Source: Alloactinosynnema sp. L-07 (lineage in GTDB: Bacteria; Actinomycetota; Actinomycetes; Mycobacteriales; Pseudonocardiaceae). Taken from it: a stretch of 64,000 nt of DNA. Of the stretch, positions 24,704 to 33,614 are shown piece after piece. The notes beneath the pieces are model-generated. The model made no database searches, was not told where the DNA came from, and saw nothing but the letters and a program-made list of their open reading frames with translations. How positions within the stretch are numbered: position 1 is the first letter of the stretch; the number at the start of each line of letters is the position of its first letter. Location of the stretch: assembly GCF_900070365.1 (NCBI RefSeq), contig NZ_LN850107.1, positions 3,596,001 through 3,660,000 on the forward strand, in the 5' to 3' direction. Both the position numbers and the translations under genes were made by a program.

Positions 24704-27694
24704 CTAGGTGGCCGACGGTTCGGTCAGCAGGCCGCGTTCGTAGGCCACCGCCACCGCCTCCGCGCGTCGACTCGCGCCGAGTTTGGCCATGATTCGGCTC
24801 AAGTGGACGGACACGGTCTTCTCGCTGATGAACAGTTCGTCGCCCACCTGCCGGTTTGTCCTGCCCTGCGCCACCAACGCCAGGACCGATCGTTCCCGTG
24901 GCGTGAACAGATCAAGTTCGTCGCGGGTCTCGGTGCTCTCGTCCAGCGAGATCCGGCCCCGTCGGGCCATCTTGCGGATCGCCTCGCGGAGTGGGCGGGC
25001 GTTGAGGCGGGCGGCTACCGCGTCGGCGGTGCGGAGCTCTATGGCGGCTTCGTCGCGGTGGTCGGCGGCCAGCAGGGCTTCGGCGTGGCGGCGGCGGCAC
25101 ACGGCCTGTTCATAGACAGCGCCGTAGTCGAAGGCGTCGACGGCCGCTTTCCAGAGTGCCGGGTCACCTGGACCGTCCAAGCGGCTGGCTTCGGCTTCGG
25201 CTCGGGCCAGCCAGGCGCGGCCTTCTGGGCCAAGGTCGCCGGTGCGGGGGCGGCCGGTGCGGGCGGTTTCGCGGGCCAGGTCGATGAGGCGCTTGCCATC
25301 GACGACGGCTACCTGGGCGGCTTCGGTGTCGCGGCGGGTCAGGGCGGCGTGGGCGAGGTCGGCGTGCGCGGCGATACCGAGGGCGGCCATGCGGATGCCC
25401 GCCAGGAGCACCGGCCCGCCGGTCTGGGTGACCCACTCCAGCGCGTCGTGGACCCACTCGACGGCGCGTTCCGGGCGGCCGCGCCAGGTTGCCAGTTCGG
25501 CGCCGACGCCGCCCGCGACCAGTGGGATCTGCAGGTCACGGTGCCATTCGGCGCGTAGTTCGGTGACCAGGCGCTCGGCTTCGGCGAAGCGGCCGCGGGC
25601 CACGGCGACGTAGGCGCCGACCGCGGCGAGGCGGGCGGAGACGGTGTTGGAGACCTTGTGTCCTGGCGGTTCGGCGGCGACCTCACTGCCGTCCCAGTCC
25701 CCCGCGGCGTAGCGGATCACGACCTGCACGACGCGCAGTTCCAAGCCGTAGGTGCTCCACGTCAGGCCGGTGTCGCGGGCGCGTTCGACGCCTTCGTCGA
25801 CCACGCGGATCGCGTCGGCGAGCATTCCGTGTTCATAAAGGTTGACGCACAAGGAATACAGCGCGCGCAGCTCGACCGAGATGACGTCCGCGTCCACGGC
25901 GCATTGGCGGGCCTCGGCGAGTCGTTCGCGGGCGTCGGCGCCCTTGCCGTCGGCCTCAGTGAGGATGGCCAGGGTGATCAGCGCGTCGGCCTCGGCGCCG
26001 CCCGCGTCGACGGCGCGGGCGACCTCGACGGCACTGCAGGCCATCTCGCGGGCTTCGGTCGGGCGATCGACCGCGCGCAGGATCGTGGCGTAGTAGGTGA
26101 GCACCCACGCCCGGTCGGGGTCGACGGGCTGGTCGGCCAGCAGCGCCCACGCCTGTTCGATGTGCTCCAGCGACTCCTGCTCGCGCCCGTCGATGACATA
26201 CAGAGCCATCGCCAACCGCGCGAGCCGGTTGGCCAAGTCGACCGGGTCGTCGCCCTTGCGCGCCAACGCCGTCGCCGACTTGGCGAAGGCGATGGCCCGC
26301 TCCGGGTCGCCCGACGTGCCCGCGGTCCACGACGCTCGGCGCAGCAGGGCCATCTCGTCGACATCGGGGCGCGCGTCGGCGGGCACCGCGTCCCACAGTT
26401 TCAGCGCGCGTTCCAGGTGTTCCAGCGCCTCGGCGGGGGCGCCCTGTTGCTCGGCGTCCTCGGCGGCCAGGACCGACGCGGCCAGGGCCGGGCCGAGTGC
26501 GTGGCTCTCCATGCTGTGGTGGGCCAGTTCGGCGGCCACCCCGCGCATCCCGGACTTCCCGGTCAGCTCCCTGGCGTACGCGGCGTGCAGCCGGACCCGC
26601 TCCCCCGGCAGCAGGTCCCCGTACACCGCCTCCCGCATCAGCGCGTGGCGGAACAGGTAGTACTCGCCGTCGCCGGACACCAGGACGTGGTGCTGCACCG
26701 CCTCGCGCAGCGCCTCCTCCAGGTCCGGGTCGCTCAACTCGCTGACCGCGCGCAGCCGGGCGTCCAGCACCCTGCGGCCGGCCACCGACGCGACCCGCAC
26801 GACGCCCTGGGCGGCCGGGCTGAGCCGCTCGATCCGCGCGAGCAGCACGTCCATCAGGGTCGTCGGGATCCCGCCGCCGCACTCGGCGAACGCGGCCAGC
26901 AGTTCCTCGGCGAAGAAGGCGTTGCCCTCCGACCGGCCCGCGACCGCGCGCAGCACCGGCTCGCTGAGCCGTTCCTCGGCCAGCGCCGCGACGAACGCGC
27001 GCGAGTCCGCCGAACCGAACGGGGCGAGTTGGATCCGCTCGACCTGCGGCAGCCGGACCAGCTCGGCCAGCAGTGGCCGCAGCGGGTGGCGCCGGTGCAG
27101 ATCGTCGGACCGATACGTTCCCAGAACCATCAACCGCTGGTCACGAAGCCGCGACAGCAGGAACGACAGCAGGCTGCGGGTCGACGCGTCGGCCCAGTGC
27201 AAGTCCTCCAGGATCAGCACTACCGGGGTCTCCCTGGCCAGATCACCCAGAACGCCGTAGACGGCGTCGAACAGCTGCAACTGCCCGATGTCCTGCTCCG
27301 AGCGCGACCCCGCGGACGGCATCGACATCCCCGACACCAGCTGCCGCTGGTCGGCCCGGTCGGGCAGGGCGACCTCGGGGAACAGCCTGCCCAGCGCGGT
27401 CCAGTAGGTCACCCGGTCGCGGACCCCGGTCAGCGCCTCGGCGATCGGCAGATACGGCAGGCCGGTCTCGCCGACGTCGAGACAGCGGCCGGTCAGCACG
27501 ACCGCCCCCTGCTCGGTGGCGTAGGCGGTGACCTCCTCGGTCATCCGCGTCTTGCCGACCCCCGCGTCCCCCGCGAGCAGCACCGCGCACGCTTTCCCGG
27601 ACGTGGACGCGTCGAAGGCGGCGCGCAGACCGCGAAGTTCGCGGCCGCGCGCCACCAACGGGATTCCTGACCCCAGACGCGGCATGGCTGGCAT
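24704..27694 (-). CDS. Large ATPase/LuxR-family transcriptional regulator
   Basis: A 996-residue regulator of the LAL-like type. It has an N-terminal AAA ATPase domain with Walker A GDAGVGKT (about 42-49) and a Walker B-like VVLILEDLHWAD (about 150-161), a long tetratricopeptide-like helical middle with many alanine-rich helices, and a C-terminal LuxR helix-turn-helix (LFTPRERSVLALVAQGRTNRQVGDELFISEKTVSVHLSRIMAKLG). Such proteins are ATP-dependent activators, often sensing metabolites. The target genes are not evident here. The start is taken at 27694; an ATG 9 bases downstream is also possible. Confidence 0.88.
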   Translation of the reverse strand: MPAMPRLGSGIPLVARGRELRGLRAAFDASTSGKACAVLLAGDAGVGKTRMTEEVTAYATEQGAVVLTGRCLDVGETGLPYLPIAEALTGVRDRVTYWTALGRLFPEVALPDRADQRQLVSGMSMPSAGSRSEQDIGQLQLFDAVYGVLGDLARETPVVLILEDLHWADASTRSLLSFLLSRLRDQRLMVLGTYRSDDLHRRHPLRPLLAELVRLPQVERIQLAPFGSADSRAFVAALAEERLSEPVLRAVAGRSEGNAFFAEELLAAFAECGGGIPTTLMDVLLARIERLSPAAQGVVRVASVAGRRVLDARLRAVSELSDPDLEEALREAVQHHVLVSGDGEYYLFRHALMREAVYGDLLPGERVRLHAAYARELTGKSGMRGVAAELAHHSMESHALGPALAASVLAAEDAEQQGAPAEALEHLERALKLWDAVPADARPDVDEMALLRRASWTAGTSGDPERAIAFAKSATALARKGDDPVDLANRLARLAMALYVIDGREQESLEHIEQAWALLADQPVDPDRAWVLTYYATILRAVDRPTEAREMACSAVEVARAVDAGGAEADALITLAILTEADGKGADARERLAEARQCAVDADVISVELRALYSLCVNLYEHGMLADAIRVVDEGVERARDTGLTWSTYGLELRVVQVVIRYAAGDWDGSEVAAEPPGHKVSNTVSARLAAVGAYVAVARGRFAEAERLVTELRAEWHRDLQIPLVAGGVGAELATWRGRPERAVEWVHDALEWVTQTGGPVLLAGIRMAALGIAAHADLAHAALTRRDTEAAQVAVVDGKRLIDLARETARTGRPRTGDLGPEGRAWLARAEAEASRLDGPGDPALWKAAVDAFDYGAVYEQAVCRRRHAEALLAADHRDEAAIELRTADAVAARLNARPLREAIRKMARRGRISLDESTETRDELDLFTPRERSVLALVAQGRTNRQVGDELFISEKTVSVHLSRIMAKLGASRRAEAVAVAYERGLLTEPSAT

Positions 27695-27719
27695 CGTCGC
27701 ACAACCTCGTCGCGGCCGG

Positions 27720-27908
27720 TCAGGCAGCCGAACGCCCGTTCGTTTTGGGGTCGCCCCGGTGGCGCAGCATGCGCTGCCACCAGACGGGGGTGGCCTGCCG
27801 GACCTCACGCAGGTGCAGCCTGCTGGTGCGGTCCATGGTGCCGTTGCGGCGGTAGTTGACCTCGGCCTCGACGGCTTCCGGTGTCCACATGGTCTGACTC
27901 CTCGTCAT
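27720..27908 (-). CDS. Hypothetical small protein, 62 residues
   Basis: A short basic reading frame (RRNGTMDRTSRLHLREVRQATPVWWQRML) 25 bases upstream of the regulator gene, on the same strand. Two possible starts each have a ribosome site: ATG at 27908 preceded by AAGGA, and an internal ATG (MWTPEAVEAEVNYRRNG) preceded by GAGGAG. No domain was recognised. Coding is plausible rather than certain. Confidence 0.45.
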   Translation of the reverse strand: MTRSQTMWTPEAVEAEVNYRRNGTMDRTSRLHLREVRQATPVWWQRMLRHRGDPKTNGRSAA

Positions 27909-27988
27909 CTGTTTCCTTGGTGATGACGAGATTGCCGCTGAGGCGGCAGGGCGAACATCAGACGATCACGCAGTCCTGGGCGTCTGAC

Positions 27989-28032
27989 CCCTTACCCGGC
28001 CGTCGCGGGGGCCGCTGAGGCCGGGGTAAGGG
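27989..28032 (-). terminator. Hairpin downstream of DUF397 gene
   Basis: CCCTTACCC at 27989-27997 pairs exactly with GGGTAAGGG at 28024-28032, with an additional GGCC/GGCC pairing inside. It begins 14 bases beyond the stop codon of the DUF397 gene. There is no T-run, which is common for actinobacterial terminators. Confidence 0.5.
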
Positions 28033-28045
28033 ATCCCGGTCGGGG

Positions 28046-28252
28046 TCAGTCGGTGGTCAGGCCGTCGTCCTTGACGGTGGCGAGGAAGGCACGCCAGCCG
28101 CCGTCGCCGAAGGCCAGGTGCCCATGGCCCGCGTTCTTGGAATCCCGCACCGCCGCGCCGCTTCTGCGCACGACGAGCTCCACACAGTCGTTCCCCGCAC
28201 CACTGTGCGTGCTCTTGCGCCAGTGCGCGCGGGCAAGGTCGGTTACGGTCAC
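28046..28252 (-). CDS. DUF397 domain protein
   Basis: A 68-residue DUF397 protein (ARAHWRKSTHSGAGNDCVEL, RDSKNAGHGHLAFGDGGWRAFL). In streptomycetes and relatives these small proteins pair with XRE regulators of the WhiJ type and modulate their activity; in some pairs they behave like toxin-antitoxin modules. The GTG start overlaps the stop of the XRE gene as GTGA, so the pair is co-translated. Confidence 0.9.
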   Translation of the reverse strand: MTVTDLARAHWRKSTHSGAGNDCVELVVRRSGAAVRDSKNAGHGHLAFGDGGWRAFLATVKDDGLTTD

Positions 28253-29130
28253 GCCCCGCTCCTCTCGCTTTCTCCGGGTGTGCGAATCAGCCGATCGGCT
28301 GCCCGCCGGATCAGGGCGACGGTGTCATCGGGTTTCAACGCCGCCGCTCGCAAATGGTCGAACATCAACGTATACCGGCGCACATCGGAAGGCTGTTCCA
28401 AATAGACACCCGAGGTCGTGTTCTCCACATAGACCACATCGGGGTCGGCTTGTTCCGGGAAACCCAGAATGAGGAACGGCGCCTCCATGCCCGCGTGCGC
28501 GCCCGCGGTAAACGGCACGACCTGCAGGGTCACGTGCGGGAGCGCGGCGGCCTCGGCCAGCCGCAGCAGCTGCGCGCGCGTGACCGCGGGGCCGCCGACG
28601 AGCCGGTGCAGCACCGCCTCGTCGATCACCGCCCAGTACTCGGGCGGGTTCGGGTCGGTGAGCAGGCGCTGGCGGGCCAGCCTGCCGCGGACCCGCTTGT
28701 CGATCTCGGTGTCCGCGACGTCGGGGCGGATGGCCCGGATGACCGCGCGGGTGTAGTCCTCGGTCTGCAACAGCCCGGGGACCAGCAGCGCCTGGTGGGT
28801 GTGCAGGGAGGCGGCCTCGGACTCCAGGCCGACGAAGGACCCGGTGAAGACCTCGGTGTAGGCGTGCCACCAGCCCTTCTGCCTGGCCTCACGGGCGAGC
28901 TGGACCAGGGCCTCGCGCTTGTCCTCCTCGATGCCGTACAGCTCGAGCATGTCGCGCACGTCGCGCGGGGTGACCCCCACGTGCCCGGTCTCGATCCGAC
29001 TGATCTTCGACGCCGAGCACTCCAGCTTCTCGCCGACCTCGTCGATGGTCAGGTTCGCCGTCTCACGGAACCGCCGCAGCTCGCCCGCGAGCCGCCGGCG
29101 CCGCACGGTCGGACTGAGATCACGCGCCAC
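28249..29130 (-). CDS. XRE-family regulator with DUF5753 domain
   Basis: A 293-residue regulator. The N-terminal helix-turn-helix (LRRFRETANLTIDEVGEKLECSASKISRIETGHVGV, about residues 13-48) is followed by a DUF5753 ligand-type domain recognisable by LLVPGLLQTEDYTRAVIRA, EYWAVIDEAVLHRLVGGP and VVPFTAGAHAGMEAPFLIL. The family is abundant in actinomycetes and controls development or secondary metabolism. The GTG at 29130 is chosen for its GAGGTGA ribosome site; longer in-frame starts run into the promoter. It is coupled to the DUF397 gene. Confidence 0.9.
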   Translation of the reverse strand: MARDLSPTVRRRRLAGELRRFRETANLTIDEVGEKLECSASKISRIETGHVGVTPRDVRDMLELYGIEEDKREALVQLAREARQKGWWHAYTEVFTGSFVGLESEAASLHTHQALLVPGLLQTEDYTRAVIRAIRPDVADTEIDKRVRGRLARQRLLTDPNPPEYWAVIDEAVLHRLVGGPAVTRAQLLRLAEAAALPHVTLQVVPFTAGAHAGMEAPFLILGFPEQADPDVVYVENTTSGVYLEQPSDVRRYTLMFDHLRAAALKPDDTVALIRRAADRLIRTPGESERSGA

Positions 29131-29300
29131 GTGTGGTTCACCTCGTTTCACTGGCTGAACGAGCGAGCGTCCGCCGTGGATGCGGATCGCATGCAAGTCT
29201 CAATGCTGATCTTGCCGGGCACAAGGGACTGTCCGCCGTGTTTCGCCGCGATTCTGTGAGCGGTTAACTGTCCCGTTCACGAATATCACCCGATCGTGTA

Positions 29301-29313
29301 CTGCAACTTGCAG
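29301..29313. promoter_or_regulatory. Palindrome CTGCAACTTGCAG, candidate operator
   Basis: A perfect 6+1+6 palindrome within the 258-base gap between the XRE gene (leftward) and the small CXXC protein gene (rightward). It lies 76 bases before the rightward start. An XRE dimer is the natural candidate ligand. No other regular site was seen in the gap. Confidence 0.4.
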
Positions 29314-29388
29314 AATGCGGGCGCGACCACGCAGTCTCTTGGGAAACCACATGCGGGAGAGCCGCGCCACCGACCGGAAGGGACACGG

Positions 29389-29688
29389 GTGAACGAGTCG
29401 ATCTTCGGGCACATGGAGGCGTCGCTACAGGACTATTTGTCCACTCTCAGCACCAGAGTGGTCGCGGGCGGTGACCACACCGCGGCCGAACTCGCCCGAG
29501 CGGAACTCCCCCGCGTCGTGGCCGCCCTACAGGCGTTGCTGGACGAGCATCACCCGGACGAGCAGGGCCGCTGCCCGACCTGTCGGACCCGCCTGTTCAC
29601 CCGCGCCCCCGCACCGTGCCGCGCTTACCTGACGGCGAACCTCTGCTTGCTGATGACTGAGGACACGGACACTCGGCAGTATCGCTAG
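29389..29688 (+). CDS. Small cysteine-containing protein divergent from XRE gene
   Basis: A 99-residue protein with a helical N-terminal half (MEASLQDYLSTLSTRVV... RVVAALQALLDEHHPDEQG) and a C-terminal CPTC pair with two later cysteines (RCPTCRTRLFTRAPAPCRAYLTANLCLL), which may bind zinc. The GTG at 29389 has GGAAGGGA upstream. Proteins of this type are often encoded opposite XRE/DUF397 pairs in Pseudonocardiales. Function is unknown. Confidence 0.7.
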   Translation: MNESIFGHMEASLQDYLSTLSTRVVAGGDHTAAELARAELPRVVAALQALLDEHHPDEQGRCPTCRTRLFTRAPAPCRAYLTANLCLLMTEDTDTRQYR

Positions 29689-29813
29689 GGGCTCCTACAA
29701 GGACGCTGCTCCATCCACGTGACGCAGGACCGGGTCATCGAATACGACGTGCCCGACCGCGAAGGCAACGGCACGGACGAACTGAAAACCCATCTACGCG
29801 GACGGGAACCAGT

Positions 29814-29841
29814 ATTTTCCTGCATGGTCGTGCAGGAAAAT
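29814..29841. terminator. 11-bp perfect inverted repeat, terminator-like
   Basis: ATTTTCCTGCA, a 6-base loop and TGCAGGAAAAT form a perfect stem. On the plus strand the stem ends in an A-run and on the minus strand in a T-run. It lies 126 bases after the stop at 29688 in a 256-base gap that otherwise shows no gene. It may terminate transcription or serve as a protein site. Confidence 0.45.
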
Positions 29842-29944
29842 GAGCGGTGGGCTCGACGCATCCGGTTAAACTCGCGGGCATCGCGGGGATCAAAGGCCAG
29901 ACACAGCAGCGCGGCGTCGAGCGACGCCGCCGCATCGTCCCCTG

Positions 29945-30574
29945 ATGCGCTTCCGCCCCATCTCGCCCGCGGCCCTGGCCGACGAGGTGGCCGCGCGGGC
30001 CACCGCCCGCGAAGGCCGCCTGCGCCTGTTCATCGACGGCGCCGCGCCCACCGCCCCGGCGACCCTTGCCGACGAGATCGCCCAACGACTGAGGGTCGCG
30101 GGGCGGCCTGTGATGCGGGTCTCGACAGCCGACTTCCTGCGCCCGGCGTCCCTGCGCTTCGAACGCGGCCGCACCGACCCGGACGCGCGGTACTCCGACT
30201 GGCTGGACGTCGGCGGCCTGCGGCGAGAGGTGCTGGACCCGCAGGCGGCGGGCGGCTCCGGCCGGGTCCTCCCCCGCCTGTGGAACGCGCGGACCGACCG
30301 CTCGGCACGCGCGGACTATGTCGAGGTGCCAGCCGACGGCGTGGTGATCGTCGACGGGGAGTTCCTGCTGGGACAGGGCCTGCCGGGCGAGCTCACCGTG
30401 CACCTGTGGCTGTCACCCGGCGCACTGGCGCGGCGGCTGGCGGCGGAGGAGCACTGGGCGCTGCCCGCGTTCGCGCGCTATGAGCGGGAGGCGCGTCCGC
30501 TGTATCTGGCCGACGTGGGAGTCCGGGCCGACGACCCACTGCGGTTGGCGGTACTGGACGAGGCCCCGAGGTGA
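29945..30574 (+). CDS. Uridine-kinase-like protein lacking a Walker A motif
   Basis: A 209-residue protein whose overall layout follows actinobacterial uridine-kinase-like P-loop proteins (LRLFIDGAAPTAPATLADEIAQRL, then VSTADFLRPASLRFERG, YSDWLDVGGLRREVLDP and VVIVDGEFLLG). The site that should read GxxGxGKS/T reads DGAAPTAPATL, so no ATP-binding P-loop remains. It may bind nucleoside without catalysis or have another role. The ribosome site before the ATG is weak. Confidence 0.75.
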   Translation: MRFRPISPAALADEVAARATAREGRLRLFIDGAAPTAPATLADEIAQRLRVAGRPVMRVSTADFLRPASLRFERGRTDPDARYSDWLDVGGLRREVLDPQAAGGSGRVLPRLWNARTDRSARADYVEVPADGVVIVDGEFLLGQGLPGELTVHLWLSPGALARRLAAEEHWALPAFARYEREARPLYLADVGVRADDPLRLAVLDEAPR

Positions 30575-30666
30575 GGTTCGCGCAGTCTGAGTGAGCAGTT
30601 GATCACCGTCCGGATGATCGGCGGCTTCCGGCGCGGCGGGTCGGTGGACCCGGTAGCGTGCGATCC

Positions 30667-31761
30667 GTGACGGATGCTGTTGACGCCCGGGTGCTCGGGG
30701 TGGTCGCCGAGATGGGGCGTGCCGCGGTGCATGAGGTGGCCGCCAGGCTCGGGATGGACCCCCGTGAGGTGGCGTCGCGGCTGGTCGCGCTGTCGGCGGC
30801 GGGGTTGCCGCTGCTGGTGGGAGTCGAGTGCGACCCGAACGGCATCCGCGCCGCGCTGGCCCGGATGGGCGGCGGGGTGCAGGGCACGCCGTCCGGGGTC
30901 TATCCGCCGCCGCAGGGGTATCCGCAGCAGTTTCCTGGGCCGCACCAGGCGCAGACCGGGCCGCCGAGTCAGCCGTTCCCCGCCCAGCCTTATCCCGGGC
31001 AGTTCGGCCAGGGACAGCCGCCGATGCCGGGGCAACCCCAGTACGGCCAGCAGTTCGGCGGCCAAGGCCCGGCCATGGGCCAGCAGGGTCAAGGCATCGG
31101 CCAGCAAGGTCAAGGCCAGGTCGGCGGCCCAATGGGCCACCAAGTCCCGAGCTATCCCGGCCAGCCCATGCAGGCCGCACCGAGCCAGCCGGTCCAGGTC
31201 GGCCCGCCCAGCCAGCCCTTCCCCGCCGTCCCCGAACCGATCTCCACCTGGGGCCCGCCGCAGAGTTCCTCCTGGGCCCGCGGCGACCAGCCGCCCCAGG
31301 ACGCCATGGACCGCACCCAGCCCGCCGTGCGCCCCGGCTCCCGGCAAGGGGTCGCCGGATCGACGCTGGAGACGGAGGGGTTGGAGGGCGAGCGGATCGC
31401 GATCCAGCTCGTCGAGGTCGTCGACCCTGCCGACTACCTGTTCACCGCCGCAGGCTACCGGCTGCAGGAGGGCGAGCGGTCGATCGTCGTGCACACGGAG
31501 ATGACCAACCGGGGCCCCGTGCACTTCGCGACCCTGCCCGACATGTATCTCGTGCTCGTCACCCCCGAGGGCAAGACGATCTCCAAAGCCCCCGTGTCAC
31601 TCTCGTCCCGGCCTGCCTACCGGATCGGTGTGGCGCCCGGGGAGACCACGGGCGGACACACCGTCTACGTCGTGCCGGAGGACACCGAGGTGACCGCCGT
31701 GCGCTGGAGCCCGCGCCCCGACGAGGAGACGCGGACCCTCACCTGGAAGGTCGAGAACTGA
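30667..31761 (+). CDS. Winged-helix protein with Gln/Pro/Gly-rich linker and C-terminal beta domain
   Basis: A 364-residue protein in three parts. Residues 1-60 look like an AsnC/MarR-type winged helix (VLGVVAEMGRAAVHEVAARLGMDPREVASRLVALSAAGL). Residues 70-215 are a low-complexity Q/P/G-rich linker (GQQGQGIGQQGQ). The C-terminal 130 residues form a beta-sandwich-like domain (ERIAIQLVEVVDPADYLFTAAG, SIVVHTEMTNRGP). No membrane helix was found. The combination suggests a DNA-bound or scaffold protein; its function is not known. GTG codons at 30658 and 30667 are equally possible starts. Confidence 0.75.
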   Translation: MTDAVDARVLGVVAEMGRAAVHEVAARLGMDPREVASRLVALSAAGLPLLVGVECDPNGIRAALARMGGGVQGTPSGVYPPPQGYPQQFPGPHQAQTGPPSQPFPAQPYPGQFGQGQPPMPGQPQYGQQFGGQGPAMGQQGQGIGQQGQGQVGGPMGHQVPSYPGQPMQAAPSQPVQVGPPSQPFPAVPEPISTWGPPQSSSWARGDQPPQDAMDRTQPAVRPGSRQGVAGSTLETEGLEGERIAIQLVEVVDPADYLFTAAGYRLQEGERSIVVHTEMTNRGPVHFATLPDMYLVLVTPEGKTISKAPVSLSSRPAYRIGVAPGETTGGHTVYVVPEDTEVTAVRWSPRPDEETRTLTWKVEN

Positions 31762-31993
31762 ACAGCCGGGAGAACCAGCTCTTCTTCTCCTCGGCCGCGG
31801 CCACCGGGATCGGCGACGTCGGCGGCTCGCGGTCGTACACCTGACCGGGGCTCACCCGCACCGTCTCGTCCACGTCATCGGCCGCGACCGCCCCGATCAC
31901 CGGCGGCGAGGCGCCGTCCTTCATGAACCGCCCGTGGCCGCCCGTGGCGAACGGGTCGCCGTCGTTCGCGCTGTCCCAGTTAGCACCGTTCAT
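31739..31993 (-). CDS. Hypothetical protein, 84 residues
   Basis: A small acidic protein ending in a basic amphipathic stretch (KKSWFSRLFSSRPSR) that could bind membranes. It overlaps the preceding convergent gene by 23 bases. It has no recognised domain. Codon use fits the window, and an ATG is present at 31993. Confidence 0.5.
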   Translation of the reverse strand: MNGANWDSANDGDPFATGGHGRFMKDGASPPVIGAVAADDVDETVRVSPGQVYDREPPTSPIPVAAAEEKKSWFSRLFSSRPSR

Positions 31994-32063
31994 CGTTCCC
32001 CACCCTCAAGCACCGGACCAACGGTGCCCAAACTAGCCGAGCCACCGGGCTCCGCAGGGGATT

Positions 32064-32990
32064 TCAGTAGTCGGCGGCGAGTACGTCGAGCGCGGCGGCA
32101 AGATCGGCGGGGTACTCGCTGGTGAACTCGACCCAGCGGTTGTCCTCGGGATGGTGGAACCCAAGCGACCGCGCGTGCAGCCACTGCCGGGTCAGGCCGA
32201 GGCGCTTGGCCAGCGTCGGGTCCGCGCCGTAGGTCAGGTCGCCGACACACGGGTGGCGCAGGGCCGAGAAGTGCACCCGGATCTGGTGAGTCCGGCCGGT
32301 CTCCAGCTTCACGTCCAGCAGGGACGCCGCGCGGAAGGCCTCGATCGTCTCGTAGTGGGTGATGCTGGGCTTGCCGCCCGCCACGACCGCCCACCGGTAG
32401 TCGTGGCGCGGGTGCCGGTCGATGGGCGCGTCGATGGTGCCGACGCTCGGGTCCGGGTGGCCCTGCACCAGCGCGTGGTAGCGCTTCTCGACGGTGCGTT
32501 CCTTGAACGCGCGCTTGAGCACGGTGTAGGCGTACTCGCTCTTGGCGACCGCCATGACGCCGGTGGTGCCGACGTCGAGCCGGTGCACCACGCCTTGGCG
32601 CTCGGCCGCGCCGGAGGTCGAGATGCGGATGCCCGCCGCGGCCAGGCCGCCGATCACCGTGGGGCCGGACCATCCGGGGCTGGGGTGCGCGGCCACGCCG
32701 ACCGGCTTGTCGACGACCACCACGTCGTCGTCCTGGAAGAGCACGACAAGGCCCTCGACCGGGATCGCCTGGATCTCCACCGGCCGGTCCGGCTCGGGGA
32801 GGGTGACCTCGAGCCAGGTGCCCGCCAGCAGCCGGTCGGACTTGCCCGCCGGCCTGCCGTCGACCAGCACGTCACCGTTCTCGGCGAGCGCGGCGACGAC
32901 GGTGCGGGACAGGCCGAGCAGCTTGGACAGCCCGGCGTCGACGCGCATGCCGTCGAGCCCGTCCGGGACGGGCAGCGTGCGAGCGGTCAT
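32064..32990 (-). CDS. rluD: RluA-family 23S rRNA pseudouridine synthase (RluD-like)
   Basis: A 308-residue enzyme with an N-terminal S4 RNA-binding domain (about residues 13-60, [30 protein letters not shown]) and the RluA catalytic domain with the [16 protein letters not shown] motif, whose aspartate is the nucleophile (about residue 139). It isomerises uridines in 23S rRNA; RluD itself modifies helix 69. The gene overlaps lspA as ATGA, an arrangement conserved in many bacteria. Confidence 0.92.
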   Translation of the reverse strand: MTARTLPVPDGLDGMRVDAGLSKLLGLSRTVVAALAENGDVLVDGRPAGKSDRLLAGTWLEVTLPEPDRPVEIQAIPVEGLVVLFQDDDVVVVDKPVGVAAHPSPGWSGPTVIGGLAAAGIRISTSGAAERQGVVHRLDVGTTGVMAVAKSEYAYTVLKRAFKERTVEKRYHALVQGHPDPSVGTIDAPIDRHPRHDYRWAVVAGGKPSITHYETIEAFRAASLLDVKLETGRTHQIRVHFSALRHPCVGDLTYGADPTLAKRLGLTRQWLHARSLGFHHPEDNRWVEFTSEYPADLAAALDVLAADY

Positions 32991-33580
32991 GCGGTTTCCT
33001 TTTTCGCGGGCTTGGACTTGGCCGAGGTGAGGGTGCCGTCGTAGTCGCGCCCGCGGATCGCCATGAGCACGATCAGGGCACCACCGACACTGATCGCCGA
33101 GTCGGCCACGTTGAAGACGGGGAAGACCTCGGCGTTGGGGGCGAAGACCGACACGAAGTCGACCACGTGGCCCTGCAGCACGCCGGGGGCGCGGAAGATC
33201 CGGTCGGTGAGGTTGCCCAGCGCGCCCGCCAGGACCAGGCCGAGGCCCAGCGCCCAGCCGGTGGAGCGCAGCTTGGGTAGGATCCAGATGATCGCCACGA
33301 CGACGCCGAGCGCGACCAGGCTCAGCAGCCAGGTCATGCCGGTGGCCATCGAGAACGCGGCGCCGGGGTTGCGCACGAGCTGCAAATAGACCGCGCCGCC
33401 GAGCAGCCGGACCGGGGCCTCGCCCTCCAGCGTGGCCACCGCGATGATCTTGGTCACCAGGTCCACCACGTACACCGACAGGGCCGCGACCAGCAACAAC
33501 GCCACGCGCCGGGCGGGTGGGGCGCTCACTTCCGGCGGAGTCTCGGAGGTGTCGTGGTCGTCGCCTGGCTCAGTGTTCAC
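32987..33580 (-). CDS. lspA: Lipoprotein signal peptidase (signal peptidase II)
   Basis: A 197-residue integral membrane aspartyl protease that removes signal peptides from diacylglyceryl-modified prolipoproteins. Four transmembrane helices are visible, with both catalytic aspartates in the conserved motifs GNLTDRIF and [12 protein letters not shown] charged N-terminal tail ([22 protein letters not shown]) precedes the first helix. The GTG at 33580 is chosen because the upstream frame looks non-coding. Coupled to rluD. Confidence 0.93.
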   Translation of the reverse strand: MNTEPGDDHDTSETPPEVSAPPARRVALLLVAALSVYVVDLVTKIIAVATLEGEAPVRLLGGAVYLQLVRNPGAAFSMATGMTWLLSLVALGVVVAIIWILPKLRSTGWALGLGLVLAGALGNLTDRIFRAPGVLQGHVVDFVSVFAPNAEVFPVFNVADSAISVGGALIVLMAIRGRDYDGTLTSAKSKPAKKETA

Positions 33581-33614
33581 CGGTCCATTGTCCACGGCGT
33601 GCGTCGACGCCTGG

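Noticed and set aside
24803..27670. Long plus-strand frames opposite the LuxR-type regulator
   Set aside because: Shadow frames of the minus-strand gene, which has complete domain signatures.
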